Shown here: positions 23,111 through 34,927 of the stretch, piece after piece
Position numbering within the stretch: position 1 is the stretch's first letter
Layout of the letters: each line of letters begins with the position of its first letter
DNA from: Theropithecus gelada
Lineage: Eukaryota; Chordata; Mammalia; Primates; Cercopithecidae
Assembly: GCF_003255815.1 (NCBI RefSeq)
Contig: NC_037672.1
Location: forward strand, 104,284,876-104,348,875
Length of the DNA stretch: 64,000 nucleotides
Direction of reading: 5' to 3'
The notes under the pieces: generated by a model
Told to the model about the DNA's origin: nothing
Databases searched by the model: none
Seen by the model: only the letters and a program-made list of their open reading frames with translations
Translations under genes and position numbers: made by a program

Positions 23111-23612
23111 TAGAAAAAAAAAAAAAAAAATCATGTTCCAATGTAAATACCTGACATTGCCTCAGATGCAGTAGTCATTTGATATTAACATTTATTTGAA
23201 TTAAATTTAAGGTTATTTGATAGGACAAGGTTGTTTCCACAACACTGGTATCTATCTGGCGCAGTGCTATGAAAAGATAGATGATTCAAAATTTTAGAAA
23301 ATCTCATCACTTATATGCCATAATTTTTGGAGTCTTCTTGAAAGACAAAGTATAACATGAGTTTAAGGAATTGTGAACCTCTAAAAAAGTAGCTGAGATA
23401 TCTTTTGGAAGAGTTAATTAATGCTCCTTTAAAAAAATGGCACACTGATTTGTATATCATAATTACCCATTAATATTTTTTGAATGAAGGAACTTAAAAA
23501 AAAGAGTTAGGTAGTTGTGAGCCACCTGTATGACATAGAGTCATAAGTAACCCTTATGATACGTGATAAGGGTTGAAGTTGCATCTAACACTACAATAAA
23601 ATTTATATTTTT
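23111..23612. other. No feature recognised; small inverted repeat at 23549-23574
   Basis: Unassigned. It starts with an A run (about 23114-23130). A 9-base perfect inverted repeat with an 8-base loop lies at 23549-23574. Confidence 0.5.
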
Positions 23613-23926
23613 GGCCGGGCATGGTGGCTCACGCCTATAATCCCAGCACTTTGGGAGCCTGAGGCCAGTGGATTGCCTGAGGTCAGGAGTTCGAGACCAC
23701 TCTGGCCAACATAGTAAATCCCCGTCTCTACTAAAAATACAAAAAATTAGCTGGGCATGGTGGCGGGCACCTGTAATCCCAGCTACTTGGGAGGCTGAGG
23801 CAGGAGAATTGCTTGAACCCAGGAGGAGGAGGTTGCAGTGAGCCGAGATCGGTCCATTGCACTCCAGCCTGGGCAACAAGAGTGAAATTCTGTCTCAAAA
23901 ATAAATAAATAAATAATAAAATAAAG
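23613..23926 (+). mobile_element. AluS-type SINE
   Basis: Full-length Alu from 'ggccgggcatggtggctcac' to an (ATAA)n-type tail ending about 23926. 'gagaattgcttgaaccca' and 'ttcgagaccactctggccaa' are S-type. A 112-codon antisense frame across it (23541-23879) is Alu-derived and not a gene. Confidence 0.93.
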
Positions 23927-24892
23927 TTATTTTTTGCCAGAGAGAGAAATCATTAAAACCAAAGCATAAATGATTTATTTTTGAAAAACTAGAGCAGATT
24001 ACTTGTAATCGCTGATAATTGCAATATATTTAATCATTTAATCTTTTTAAAACAAAATTTTAAAGACACAACCATTACTCCTGGTTTTTCCTTTTTAAGA
24101 AACTTGGTTTTAGTAATTCAGTTGGTGTCCTCATGGCAGTTGTGTGTCAGGGACATTAATTTCCAATTACCATGAAAAGATGTGTTTAAAATTTTACTTT
24201 AGTATGAGTTGTTGCTTTATTAAAAATGTATTTTTTTTAGCAGACTCATAATCAATATGGCAGTTCATCATATAGAGAAACATAATATTGGATTAGGCTG
24301 AGAGTACCACAGCCATTTGAAGAATTTTGGGAGGCAGGGGAATGGAATTGAAACTATCTGAACTTAAATAGAAGCTCATTGGAATTTAGGTCTAAAATTT
24401 TTATTCTAACCACAGGCACATTACAATACATGCATGTTGAGAGGCTTATTGATGAATAGGAAAAAACAGTGTTCAAGATGTCAGGGCTGTCAGAATCCCT
24501 AACTTTGCATTAACAAACTGATGCTGGTTATTAATTTATATTGTCTAAATCTGTTACTTTATTTGTGTAATGAAAGGATTGAACTGAGTGAGATCAAGTT
24601 CTGTGATTCTCATACCTATTTTTATATTTTTCAAATTTTCTAGGTTTATCAGTTTAACTTATATCTTTTGTTTCCTTAAGGTGTTACATTCCATATTAAT
24701 TTTATTGAAGAGAGTTATTGATAATCAAATTTAATCTTATCACAAAGTGTTCTGAAAAATTTCACTAGTAGCATTATATTCTATGTTTTTCTAACAACTG
24801 TTGCTAGAAAACAACATCCATTCCTCCCCCTCTGTCATGCACATACACACATCCAAATACAAGAATTTAAAAATCTGAATTATTGGAACCTG
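23927..24892. other. No feature recognised
   Basis: About 1 kb of AT-rich sequence with no known repeat or gene signal. Confidence 0.5.
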
Positions 24893-25539
24893 GGGGTGGT
24901 GAAAAATGGCATAGAAATGGAATAGAAAGCTCCACTGATTGTCACCTTCCCCACCAAGGACACCAATTTAACATTCTACATACAAAAAGTGCACCTTTGC
25001 AAGAACCAAAAATTAGGTGAGCACTCATAGTACCAAGTTTTAACTTCATATTGCTGAGAGAGGCACCGAAATGGTAAGAAAAACACTCTTGACTCATGGA
25101 CACCACCCCTCCCTCAATTCCCCACAGCGGCTATGTGGTGTGGAGAGCATTTCTGTGCACTGGAGAGAAGGAGAGACAGCAATCGTGAGGCATTGAACTC
25201 GGTGCTGACTTTGTTATAGCAGAAATTTTGCAGAAGTGAACCAAACTCAGCTGATGCCTACCCACAGAGGGTATATTTAAACCAGAGGGGAATGGCCAAT
25301 TCCAGCCACAAAGTGTGAGCTCCGGGAAGCCTTGGCACTGTGAGCTAAAGTTTTCTGAGGCCCCAAATAAACATGAAAGGCAGTGTAGGCCATAAAGACT
25401 GCAACATCTAGTCAAATCCTAGGCTGAACTGGGCCCAGAGATTGTGGACTTGGAAGGTGGGGAGGATACAACCTACTAAGACACAACCTGGGGCAGTCCC
25501 TTACCCCAGGCTGCACAGCTCACAGCTCCAAAAGAAATC

Positions 25540-26640
25540 CCTTCCTTCTGCTTCAGAAGAGGAGGCAAAAGAGTGGAGAGGACTTTGTCTTGTAGCTTGG
25601 ATACCAGCTCAGCCACAGCAAGATAAGCCACCAGTCAGAGTCCTGAGGCTCCCTTTCCAGGCCTCAGCTCTTGGACATTTCTAGACACATCCTGGGCCAG
25701 AAGGGAACCCACTGCCTTGAAGGGAAGAACCCAGTCCATGAAGGATTCATTACCAGCTAATTGAAAAACCCTTGGACCCTGAGTAACCAGCAGTGATATC
25801 CAGGTAGTATATTGATGGCCTTGGGTGAGGCGCTGAGACCTGATGGCCTCGGGTGAGGCTCAGCACATTCCCAGCTGTTGTGACCATGAGGCAATACTCC
25901 TCCTGCTTGGAAAAAGTGAAGGGAAAAGTAAAGGGGACTTTGTCTTGCACCATAGGTACCAGCTCAGCTAAAGAGGGTAGAACACCAATGGGCTCTTAGG
26001 GTCCCCAATTCCAGGACTTGGCTCATGAACAGCATTTCTGGACATGCTCTGGTCCAAAGGGGAGTCCACTTCTTTGAAGTGTGGGTCCCAGGTCAGGCAG
26101 CATTCACCACACACTAACTGAAGAGCCCTTAAACCTTATGGAAATATTGGTGGTAGTCTGGTAGTATCCTCCATAAGCCTGAGGTGATGCTGGCTACAGA
26201 GTAAGGCTCTTCTGCCTTTGGAAAGGAGAAGTAAGAGTGGGAAGAACTGTATCTTATGGTTTGCGTGCTAGCACAGCTGCAGTACAGTAGAATATCAGGT
26301 GGTCATGTAAGGTTTTTGACTGTAGTCCCTGGGTCCCAGATAGCACCTCTGGACCTGTCAGGGGGACTGAGGGAACTCACTGTACTAAAGGGAAGGACAC
26401 AGAACTGGCTGGCTTTGCACCTGGTGATTTTAGAGCTCCAGGGCTTTGAGTGAACATAGATGGTAGCCAGGGAGGGGTTACAGCAGGCCTCAGGTGAGAT
26501 CCAGTGCTATACTGGCTTCAGGTCTGACCCAACACAGTCATAGTGGTGGTGGCTAGTGGGGTGCTTATTTCATTTCACCTTCAGTTTCTGGTTGCTCAGA
26601 GCAGAGAGAGATTCCTTTTGTTTGGGAAAAAAGTAAAGGA
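25540..26640 (+). repeat. Imperfect tandem repeats in the L1 5'UTR (about three units)
   Basis: Units begin near 25540 ('ccttccttctgcttcag'), 25894 ('actcctcctgcttgg'), 26206 ('ctcttctgcctttgg') and, as a partial fourth, 26609 ('attccttttgtttgg'). Each unit runs through an 'actttgtctt'-like block, a 'gggtccc' block, a 'cacatcctgggccagaaggg'-like block and a 'gcctcaggtgag' block. Spacing is 310-400 bases and the units are much diverged from one another. They probably represent an old 5'UTR structure of this L1 lineage. Confidence 0.65.
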
Positions 26641-26929
26641 ATTGGACAAAAGTCTCTGCCTCATAATCAAAAAATTATTCTGAATGTTGTCCAAGACCAT
26701 CAAGGTGGTACCTCTATGAGTCTGCAAGAACTACAGCACTACTGGGTTTGGGGTTCCCCCTAAAACAGATAAAGCTGAGATCACAACAGCCAAGTCTTTT
26801 GGAATATTTAGAAAGCCTTCCCAAGAAGGAAAAACAAGGTGAAAACAAGCCCAGACTGCAAAGACTACAATAAATATCTAAGTTTTCAATGCCCAGACAC
26901 AGATGAACATCTACAAGTATCAAGATGAT

Positions 26930-27240
26930 CCAAGGAAACTTGACATTACCAAATGAACTGCATAAGGCACCAGGAACAAATCCTGGAGAAACAGAAATAT
27001 GTGATCTTTCACACAGATAATTCAAAATAGTGTTTGAGGAAACTCCAGGAAATTAAAGTTAATACAGAGATTGAATTAAGAATTCTACCAGATAAACTTA
27101 AAAAAGAGATTGAAATCATTGAAAAGAATTAAGCAGAAGTTCTGGAGTTTAAAATTCAATGGACATACTGAAGAATGCATCAGAGTCTTTTAATAGCAGA
27201 ATTGGTCAAGTAGAAGAAGTAAGTAGTGAGAAAGAAAGTC
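26930..27240 (+). pseudogene. L1 ORF1-region remnant, truncated
   Basis: Text typical of L1PB/L1MA upstream ORF1 coding region: 'gaaacagaaatatgtgatct', 'gagattgaaatcattgaaaa', 'gaatgcatcagagtctttta' and 'agcagaattggtcaagtaga'. In an intact element this is the coiled-coil part of the RNA-binding ORF1 protein. The match stops at about 27240, where a purine-rich stretch and a CA-type microsatellite replace the rest of ORF1. Stops interrupt the frame, so there is no product. Confidence 0.65.
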
Positions 27241-27288
27241 ACCTTCACTAAAAAGAGAGGAAGGAAAGAGAGAAGGATGAGAAGACCA

Positions 27289-27324
27289 CACACACGTGCA
27301 CGTGCGCACGCACACACACACACA
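27289..27324 (+). repeat. (CA)n/(CG,TG) microsatellite
   Basis: Alternating purine-pyrimidine tract containing CACGTGCACGTGCGCACGC, a potential Z-DNA sequence, at the deletion junction inside the L1. Confidence 0.9.
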
Positions 27325-27329
27325 GAAAA

Positions 27330-28245
27330 CAAATAAAATGGCAAGAGTAAGTCCTTGTTTATCAACAATAACGTTATAAATGAACTAAACTCTGCAGTCA
27401 AAAGACATAGAGTAGATAAATGGATTAAAAAGCAAGACCCGTTAATCTTGCCTACAAGTGTGTTGCCTACAAGAAACACACTTCACCTATAAAGACACAC
27501 ATAGACTGAAAACAAAGGGAAGGAAAAAGATATTCCATGCCAATGGAAACCAGAAAAGAGCAGAAGTCACTTTATTTGTATCAGAAAAAATAGATTTCAA
27601 TGCCAAAAGTCTAAGAGGGACAGCGAAAGGTCTAAATAATAATAAAGGGGACAATTCAGCAAGAGGTCATACAAATTTTAAACATATATGCACCCAACAC
27701 TGAAGCATCCACATATGTGAAGTGAACATTTTTTAGAGCTAAAGAGAGAGACAGACCTCAACACAGTAATAGCTGGATATTTCAACACCCCACTTTCAAC
27801 ATTGAGCAGATCTTCCAGACAAAATCAACCAGAAACATAGGACTTAATCTGCACTATAGACCAAGTGATTCTAATAGATATTTACAGAACATTTCATCCA
27901 ATGGCTGCATAATACACATTTTTTCCTGAGTACATGGATTGTTCTCAAGGATGGACCGTATGTTGGTTCTCAAAAGAATTTTTAAAATAGTCAAAAAAAT
28001 TAAATTTATATCTAGCATCTCCTCTGATCCCAATGGAATAAAACTAGAAATAAACAGCAAGAGGAATTTTGCAAACTGTACAAATACATGGAAACTAAAC
28101 CATATGCTCCTAAATGACCAGCAAGCCAATTAAGAAATTAAGAAATAAATTGAAATTGTTCTTAAAATAAATAAAAGTTGAAACACAATATAACAAAATC
28201 TATAGGACACAGTGAAAGCAATAGTAGACTTCAAACTCAAGAAAC
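27330..28245 (+). pseudogene. L1 ORF2 endonuclease-domain remnant
   Basis: Starts with decayed ORF2 text (about 27338) and becomes clear at CCLQETHFTYKDTHRLK (27462-27510), the EN block containing the catalytic Glu of QETH. It continues through a block matching NIYAPN (here in another frame, about 27680-27700), the dF.TPLST block (about 27780-27800) and SDPNGIKLEINSKRNF (about 28025-28070). In that last block the usual SDHS-type His is replaced (SDPN). Frameshifts occur and the linker ends near 28245, beyond which the RT core is deleted. It is inactive. Confidence 0.8.
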
Positions 28246-29110
28246 TACTATGAGAAAACATCAGGGAAACTCTCCAGGACATCAGTCTGAGCAAAGATTT
28301 CTTGAGCAATACCCCATAATCACAAGCAACAAAAGCAAAAAAATGGACAAATAGGATCATACCAAGTTAAAAATATTTTTTACAGCAACAGCAACAAAAA
28401 AATCAATGAAGTGAAGAGCCAACCCACAGAATAGGAGAAGATATTTGCAAACTACTCGTCTAATAGGGATTAATAACCAGAATATATAAGGAGCTCAAAC
28501 AACTCTCTAGGAAAAAACAGAATAATACTATTTTTACAACGGGCAAAATATTTGAATAGACATGTCTCAAAAGAAGACATACAAATGGCAAACAGACTTA
28601 TGAAAAAGTACTCAACATCATTGATCATCAGAGAAATGCAACTCAAAACTACAATGAGATATCATCTCACCCCAGTTAAAATGGCTTGTATTCAAAAGAC
28701 AAGCAATAGAAAATGCTGGTGAAGATGTGGCGAAAAGGCAACCCTCATACGGTGTTGGTGGGATATAAATTAGTATAACCACTGTGGAGAACAGTTTGAA
28801 GGTTCCTCAGAAAACTAAAAATAGAGCTACCATATGATCCAGCAATCCCACTGGTGGGTATATGCCCAAAAGAAAGGAAATCAATATATTGAAGAGATAC
28901 CTGCATTCCCATGTTTGTTGCAGCTCTGTTCACAATGGCCAAAATTCGGAAATAACCTAAGTTTCCATCAACAGATGAATGGATAAAGAAAATGTGGTAC
29001 TTATACACAGTGGAGTACTATTCAGCTGTAGAAAGGAGATTCAGGCATTTGCAGCAATACGTATGGAACTGGAGATCATTATAAGTGAAATAAGCCAGGC
29101 CCAGAAAGAC
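28246..29110 (+). pseudogene. L1 ORF2 C-terminal remnant
   Basis: After the internal deletion, ORF2 resumes in its C-terminal third ('gaaagcaatagtag' then 'agcaacaaaagcaaaaaaatgg'). It includes the MRYHLTP-like block (about 28655-28680) and the zinc-knuckle-like Cys-rich block (about 28713-28765), which reads C-W-stop-R-C...LIRCWWD. The stop and the His-to-Arg change destroy the motif. The coding remnant ends at about 29110, where the 3'UTR begins. Confidence 0.75.
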
Positions 29111-29519
29111 AAACATTGCATGTTTTTACTTATTTGTGGAATCTAAAAATCAAAACAATTGAACCAATGAAGATAGTGGAAGGATGGTTTCCAGCGGGTG
29201 TGAAGGGTGGTGGAGGGGTGAGGGATATGTGGAGATGGTTAATGGGTACAAAAATAGTTGGAATTAATAAATAAGGCATAATATTTGATAGCACAACAGG
29301 GTGACTAGTCAATAATAATTTAATCGTATATTTAAAAATAACTAAATGAGTATAATTGGATTGTTTGTAAGAAAAAAGATAAATGCTTGAGGGATGAATG
29401 CCCTGCCATCCATTATGTGATTACTACACAGTGCATGTTTGTATCAAAATATCTCATATACTCCATAAATACATATACCTATTATGTACCCACAAAAATT
29501 AAAAATAAAAAACTTAAGA

Positions 29520-29721
29520 AAATATGACTTACACACATGCACACAAATTTGAATTTTTATTTTTAACATATTTACTAACCACCTGATAAATTTAAAAATA
29601 ACTCTGACTCTCAATTTAGTATATCAGTGTGTGTCTGTATATATAAATGCACATTTACATTAAATATTATACATATAATGGAAAATAAATATATCAATGC
29701 TATGATTATGACATTACAACT
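29520..29721. other. Short AT-rich spacer, nothing recognised
   Basis: Unassigned sequence between two L1 elements of opposite orientation. Confidence 0.5.
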
Positions 29722-30151
29722 TCATTTTTAATCTAAAATGTGTATTGAAGTATAACATACATACAATGTGCAATTTTGTAAGTGTAGAGCTCAAAAATTA
29801 TCACAAAATAAAAATTGACATGTAATTACTGCTTAATATATACAAAAAAATCTTTGTTAGGAAGCCATAACTCCTATTCTTATTTATCTCCATAATTACA
29901 ACTTTTCTCCATCCCAAACTCTTATTCTAACATTTAATATCATAGATTAGTTTTGTCTGAGTTTAAGCTCTGCAAAAATGGAATTAGCATAGATTATATA
30001 CTCTTTTGTATCTAGTTTCTTTCACCTGTGAGACTTCTATGATAATCCACATAGCGTTTGTGTGTGCCATGAATTTGTTTTTATGGTTGTATATGATTCC
30101 ATCATATGAATATGCCATAATTTATATATTCTATTAATAGACATTTGTGTT
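29722..30151 (-). mobile_element. Old L1 (L1ME type) 3' part, left piece
   Basis: Plus-strand text follows the antisense L1ME 3' end: 'tattgaagtataacatacat', 'catagattagttttgtctga', 'tatactcttttgtatctagt' and 'atgaatatgccataatttat'. The match breaks at 30151 exactly where an MST element enters and resumes at 32439. The last five bases, GTGTT, are the target duplication. Confidence 0.8.
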
Positions 30152-30524
30152 TGATATGGTTTGGCTCTATCCTCACCAAAATCTCATCTTGAACTGTAGT
30201 TCTCATAATCCCACATGTCATAAGAGGGACAAGTGGGAGGTAATAGAATCGCTGGGGCAGTTTGCTTCATGCTATTCTCTTGATAGTAAGTTCTCACAAG
30301 TTCTGGTGGTTTGATGAGGGGCTTCTCCTTTTGTGCAGCTCTCATTCCTCTCCTTGCTGCTTCCATGTGACAAAGGATATGTTTGTTTCCCCTTCCACCA
30401 TGGTTGTAAGCTTCCTAAGACTTCTCCAGCCATGCTGAATTGTGAGTCAATTAAACCTCTTTCCTTTGTAAATTACCCAGTCTTGCGTATGCCTTTATTT
30501 GCAGCATGAGGATGAACTAATACA
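30152..30524 (+). repeat. MST 5' LTR
   Basis: 373 bases, 'tgatatggtttggct...' to '...gatgaactaataca'. It carries the family end signal 'aattacccagtcttgcgta'. Differences from the 3' LTR are scattered substitutions, consistent with great age. Confidence 0.92.
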
Positions 30525-32064
30525 GTAAATTGATACTGCAGGGAGTGGGGTGCTGCTCTAAAGATACCCAAAAAATGTGGAAGTGACTTTGGAACTGGAT
30601 AACACACAGAGGCTGAAACAGTGTGGAGGCCTCAGAAGAAGACAGGAAATTGTGGGAAAGTCTGGAACTTCCTAGAGACCTGTTAAACAGATTTGACCAA
30701 AATACTGATAGTGAGATGGACAATAAAGTCCAGGCTGAGGTGGTCTCAGATGGAGATGAGAAACTTGTTGGGAACTAGAGTAAAGGTCACTCTTGCTATG
30801 CAAAGAGACTGGCTGCATTTTGTCCCTGCCCTAGAGATCTGTGGAACTTTGAACTTGAGAGAGATGATTCAAGGTATCTGTTGGAAGAAATTTCTAACTA
30901 GCAAAGCATTCAAGATGAAGCAGAGCACAAAAGTTTGGAAATTTTGCGATCTAAAAATGTCACAGAAAAGAAAAACTCGTTTTCTGGGGAGAAACTCAAG
31001 CCAGCTGCAGAAATTTGCATAAGTAACAAGGGGTCCAATGTTAATCACTAAGACAATGGGGAAAATGTCTCCAGGGCATGTCAGAGACCTTCATGAAAGC
31101 CCCTCCCATCACAGGCCCAAAGGCCTAGGAGGAAAAAATGGTTGTGCCGGGAAGGACCTGACCCCCCCTGCTGTGTACAGCCTAGGGACTTGGTGCCATG
31201 TGTCCCAGCCACTCCAGCTCTGGCTAAAAGGGGTCAAGATATACCTCAGGCTGTTGTTCCAGGGAGTGGCAAGCCCCAAGCCTTGGCAGCTTCCACATGG
31301 TGTTGAGCCTCTGGGTACACAGAATGCAAGAACTGAGGTTTGAAGAACTGAGGTTTGGAAACTTCTGCCAAGATTTCAGAGGATGTATGGAAATGCTTGA
31401 ATGTCCAGTCAGATGTTTGCTGCAGGAGCAGAGCCCTGATGGAGAAACTCTGCTAGAGAAGTGCAGAAGGGAAATGTGGGATTGGAGCCTCCACACAAAG
31501 TCCCAAATGGGGTACTGCCTAGTGGAGCTAAGAGAAGAGGGCCACTGTCCTCCAGACCCTAGAATTGTAGATCCACTGACAGCTTGCAACATGCACCTAG
31601 AAAAGCCGTAGACAATGCCAGTTCATGAAAGCAGCCGGGAGGAGGGTTATGCCCTGCAAAGCTACAAGGGTGGAGCTGCCCAAGGCCACCTTTTGTATCA
31701 GCATGACCTGGATGTGAGACATGGAGTCAAAGGAGATCATTTTGAAACTTTAAAGGTTTAATGACTGACATATTGGATTTTAGACTTGCATGGGGCCTGT
31801 TCTCCTTTGTCTTGGCCAATTTCTCCCAGTTGGAATGAGAATATTTACCCAATGCCTGTACTCTCATTGTATCTAGGAAGTAACTAACATGCTTTGGATT
31901 TTACAGGCTCATACGTGGAAGGGAGTTGCCTTATCTCAGATGAGACTTTGGACTTGGACTTTTGAGTTAATTCTGAAATTAGTTAAGACTTGGGGGACTG
32001 TTGGAAGAGCATGATTGTGTTTTGAAATGTGAGGGCATGAGATTTGGGAGGGGCCGGGGTGAAA
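30525..32064 (+). repeat. MST internal region (non-coding)
   Basis: 1540 bases typical of MST/THE1 internal sequence: 'gggagtggggtgctgctcta' just after the LTR, 'tggaagtgactttggaactg', 'ggattttagacttgcatgggg' and the polypurine tract 'gggaggggccggggtgaaa' immediately before the 3' LTR. Frames of 101-122 codons are present on both strands (30693-31611) but show no retroviral domain, as expected for this non-autonomous family. Confidence 0.9.
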
Positions 32065-32438
32065 TGATATGATTTGGCTATGTCCCAACCCAAGTCTGAT
32101 CTTAAATTGTAGTTCTCATAATCTCCACATGTCACGGGAGGGACCTGGTGGGAGGTAACTGAATCATGGGGTCAGTTTCCCCCATGCTATTCTCATGATA
32201 GTAAGTTCTCACAAGATCTAATGGTTTTATAAGGGGTTTCTCCCTTTGCTTCTCTCTATTCTTCTCCTTAATGCTGCCAAGTCAAGAAGGATGTGTTTGC
32301 TTCCCCTTCTACTGTGACTGTAAGTTTCCTGAGGTCTCCCCAGCCATGCTGAACTGTGAGTCAATTAAACCTCTCTCCTTTCTAAATTACCCAGTCTTGC
32401 ATAAGTCTTTATTAGCAGTGTGAGAACAGACTAATACA
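32065..32438 (+). repeat. MST 3' LTR
   Basis: 374 bases, 'tgatatgatttggctatgtcc' to '...acagactaataca', directly followed by the GTGTT duplication. Confidence 0.92.
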
Positions 32439-33290
32439 GTGTTGTTTTCTGTTTTAGGCTATTACAAATAATGCTGCCATGAATATTCTTGTATATGTTT
32501 TGCTCTAAGCATATATATACAATTTCCATGTTTCTATTTTGTTAAAGATTCAGTCAGGATTGTTTTAAAGTTTTACTGTAAGTGTTGTTGTTAGATACAA
32601 AATAAAGATATACAACTATATTTTTGTCATAGGTACAGGAGTATGTATGAGGTCTAGGCTATAAAACCGTTTCAAAATACAAATTTTTTCTTAGGAATAT
32701 TTGCTGTCAAAGGTCATCCATATTCATACCCAGGAGGATAGTTGTTGGTGATAGGATTGTTTAGTTCAATTTTAGTGTGTAGTGCCAACAGTGTTTTCAA
32801 GGTGATTATGTTGAGTTATACTAATAAAAAACACATATAATTAAATTCCTGTTGCTCTATATCCTTGTGAGCATTTAGCCTTTTCTGTCTTTTTAATTGT
32901 AAACATTACCATATGTGTGTGTGTGTGTGTTTAATGGTATTTCACAGTGGTTTATCAAATAAAGAAACTGAGCTTCCTCTCAGAATGTTTATTCATTGTT
33001 CGATAGTCATTTTATTTGTACGAAATGACTTTTCAATATTATTTTCAATTATTTTTTTCTGTTGTGTTGTTTGCATTTTTCTGTATTTTTTTCTATTTTT
33101 CTATTCTTTATACAAGACTTTGGCGTGTGATATATGTTGTATATGAATTTCTCTCAATCTGCACGTGATGTTTGCTCTCTTAGTGGTATTTTTTGATAAA
33201 TGTAAATTATTAAATTTAATGATTAATCCTTTTGTATGTCCTGCTAACAAATTTTAACCAATTTTAAAGTCTCATTAAGATGTTCTAAAT
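32439..33290 (-). mobile_element. Old L1 (L1ME type), right piece after the MST insertion
   Basis: Continuation of 29722-30151: 'ggctattacaaataatgctg' and 'catgaatattcttgtatatg' follow on in the antisense L1 order. More diverged ORF2 text continues to the 'cttttgtatgtcctgctaac' block near 33240. A (TG)n tract lies at 32911-32930. Confidence 0.7.
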
Positions 33291-34927
33291 TGCGTCAAAA
33301 AAAAAGAATTTTTCTGAAGTAAAAAAAAAAAGAGAGAAAAACAAACAATAAAACACTTCCTCTACCCAAGTGTGTGCTTTTTTTGTGTGTTGAAATATCC
33401 CTTTGTATTGAATTGAAGGGTATAGTTTAAAGACTCATTTGTTCTAAATATTAACTTCCTTTGTGGTGTAGCAAGCAAAGGGCATCAGAGAAATTGCATA
33501 AGTGCTATGTGTTTACAATTCTGCAGATTGTCATTGGCAACTGAAATTCATCCAAGAAGCTGTCAAATACCTAATTTCTATTATGTTACAATGAAATAAT
33601 TACTGCACTTGGTAGTTTCAAAACTGTTTGTTCTTTTTGCAGGGCTTTAATTTTCCCCCTTGTGTCAGGAAAAGATTTTCAGAGATTAAAAAAAAGGATT
33701 TCATAGCTTTATTTCAATGATTATAAATGTCATACATAATTTATTGTAATATTTAGTATGAACATGCTAAAATAAACCAAAGAGGAAAAATAAATCTGAA
33801 CAAAGAAAAGAATGGAACAAACAAAAAGAAAAAGGAGTGATAGCCCTACATGAAAATGTTTACTAAAATCGATTGTCATTTTCAAAGCAATGGACACTTT
33901 AAATTTTTGCATGAGTATGTGTTCGAACACAACCCACACAAACAAATGCATATGCACAATAACAATTTTCTTTAATTGTCTGTATTTTTTAACCCTTTTA
34001 TAATGAATATAATAATTTTAGATTGAGAAATATGTTACTATTATACAGTTGTAGGTAGGTTATAAAAGTTCCCATGGTTATAACATTAGTATATAGGTAT
34101 TATTTTAATTTTAATGAAAGTCTATCACTTTATGTAACCACTATACATTAATTTCTCAATTGAGTTTGATGTCATAAATTAAGTCATAAAACTTAATTTA
34201 GGTTATCATATTGAATTATAAAATTGCAATTTTATACACTTTCTAAGTTCTTGATTAAGACCTTCCCTATGGATCTGGGCCATTTCTCATGATAAATGTT
34301 AAGTTCATATAATTAAAAATATCTGTGGCTATGATATCTTTCTTATTGTGCCAATTTTGAGCATATGCATCTGAAGTGAATTAGAGCATAGCATGCATAA
34401 AAGTGTCTAACATTTATTTAGGAGAATTACAATTTTATGGGTGGGCCCTTTCTCAAGCTGAGCATAGTTAAATTAATATGGTAGTCCTGCTGTAGTCTGG
34501 AGTCTTAGCTGAGCATTATTAGTACATAATAAAATACATCTATTACCTGTTTATAGTGGATAACATGTTGAAGCATCCAAAATATTTATTTCCTCACATA
34601 ACTGCATCTACAGCTTTTAAGGTACTCAAAACTAGACTGTTGCTTAGAGAAAATAAATTTTATTACATAACTTAGATATTTTAAACATAATCAAATAAAA
34701 GAATTGCATGGCTAAAATGTTAAAGATAATGGAGATAACTAGGAGATGGTACAGTGGAAGTAAATCAGTTAGAATTTTTTGTATTTTTGGGTGCAAGCAC
34801 TTATGACCTAACAATAGTGGCTTAAACATGAAAAATTTATTTTCGTCTTATAAAGCTAAGTCTTGACTGGTAAGACAGCTTGGTAAAATTATGATTTTTT
34901 TTCATGGACAAAATATGCCTGGTATCA
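33291..34927. other. AT-rich, nothing recognised
   Basis: A-rich runs at 33297-33305 and 33322-33332, then unassigned low-GC sequence. I see no repeat family or gene. Confidence 0.5.

Larger units (their letters stand above)
24893..29519 (+). mobile_element. L1PB/L1MA-type LINE-1, 5' and 3' ends present, two internal deletions
   Basis: The element opens near 24893 ('gtggtgaaaaatggcatag...', a decayed L1 5' end). It runs through a long 5'UTR with internal repeats, the ORF1 start region ('gaactgcataaggcaccagg', 'tactgaagaatgcatcagag'), then the ORF2 endonuclease (27330-28245), and after another jump the ORF2 C-terminus and 3'UTR. It ends in an A-rich tail at about 29519. At 4.6 kb it is well short of the roughly 6.5-7 kb of a complete element. 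Most of ORF1 and the whole RT core are missing. The 3'UTR ('gcacaacagggtgact', 'tgtatcaaaatatctcatat') is of L1MA/L1PB type. Confidence 0.88.
30147..32443 (+). mobile_element. Complete MST-type MaLR element (LTR-internal-LTR) with 5-bp TSD
   Basis: An ERVL-MaLR retroelement with both LTRs: 5' LTR 30152-30524, internal region 30525-32064, 3' LTR 32065-32438. The target duplication GTGTT is at 30147-30151 and 32439-32443. The two LTRs share 'tgatatg', 'catgctgaa.tgtgagtcaattaaacc' and the '...aataca' end. MaLR internal regions lack gag-pol coding ability; the one here has only short chance frames. Full LTR-int-LTR copies are uncommon compared with solo LTRs. It sits inside an older antisense L1. 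Confidence 0.93.

Noticed and set aside
23541..23879. 112-codon minus-strand frame
   Set aside because: It is the antisense reading of an Alu (typical 'LPRLECNGPISAHCNL' type text), a common false gene.
31224..31611. Two overlapping frames of 104-122 codons
   Set aside because: They lie in the MST internal region, which is non-coding in this family, and show no retroviral or cellular domain.
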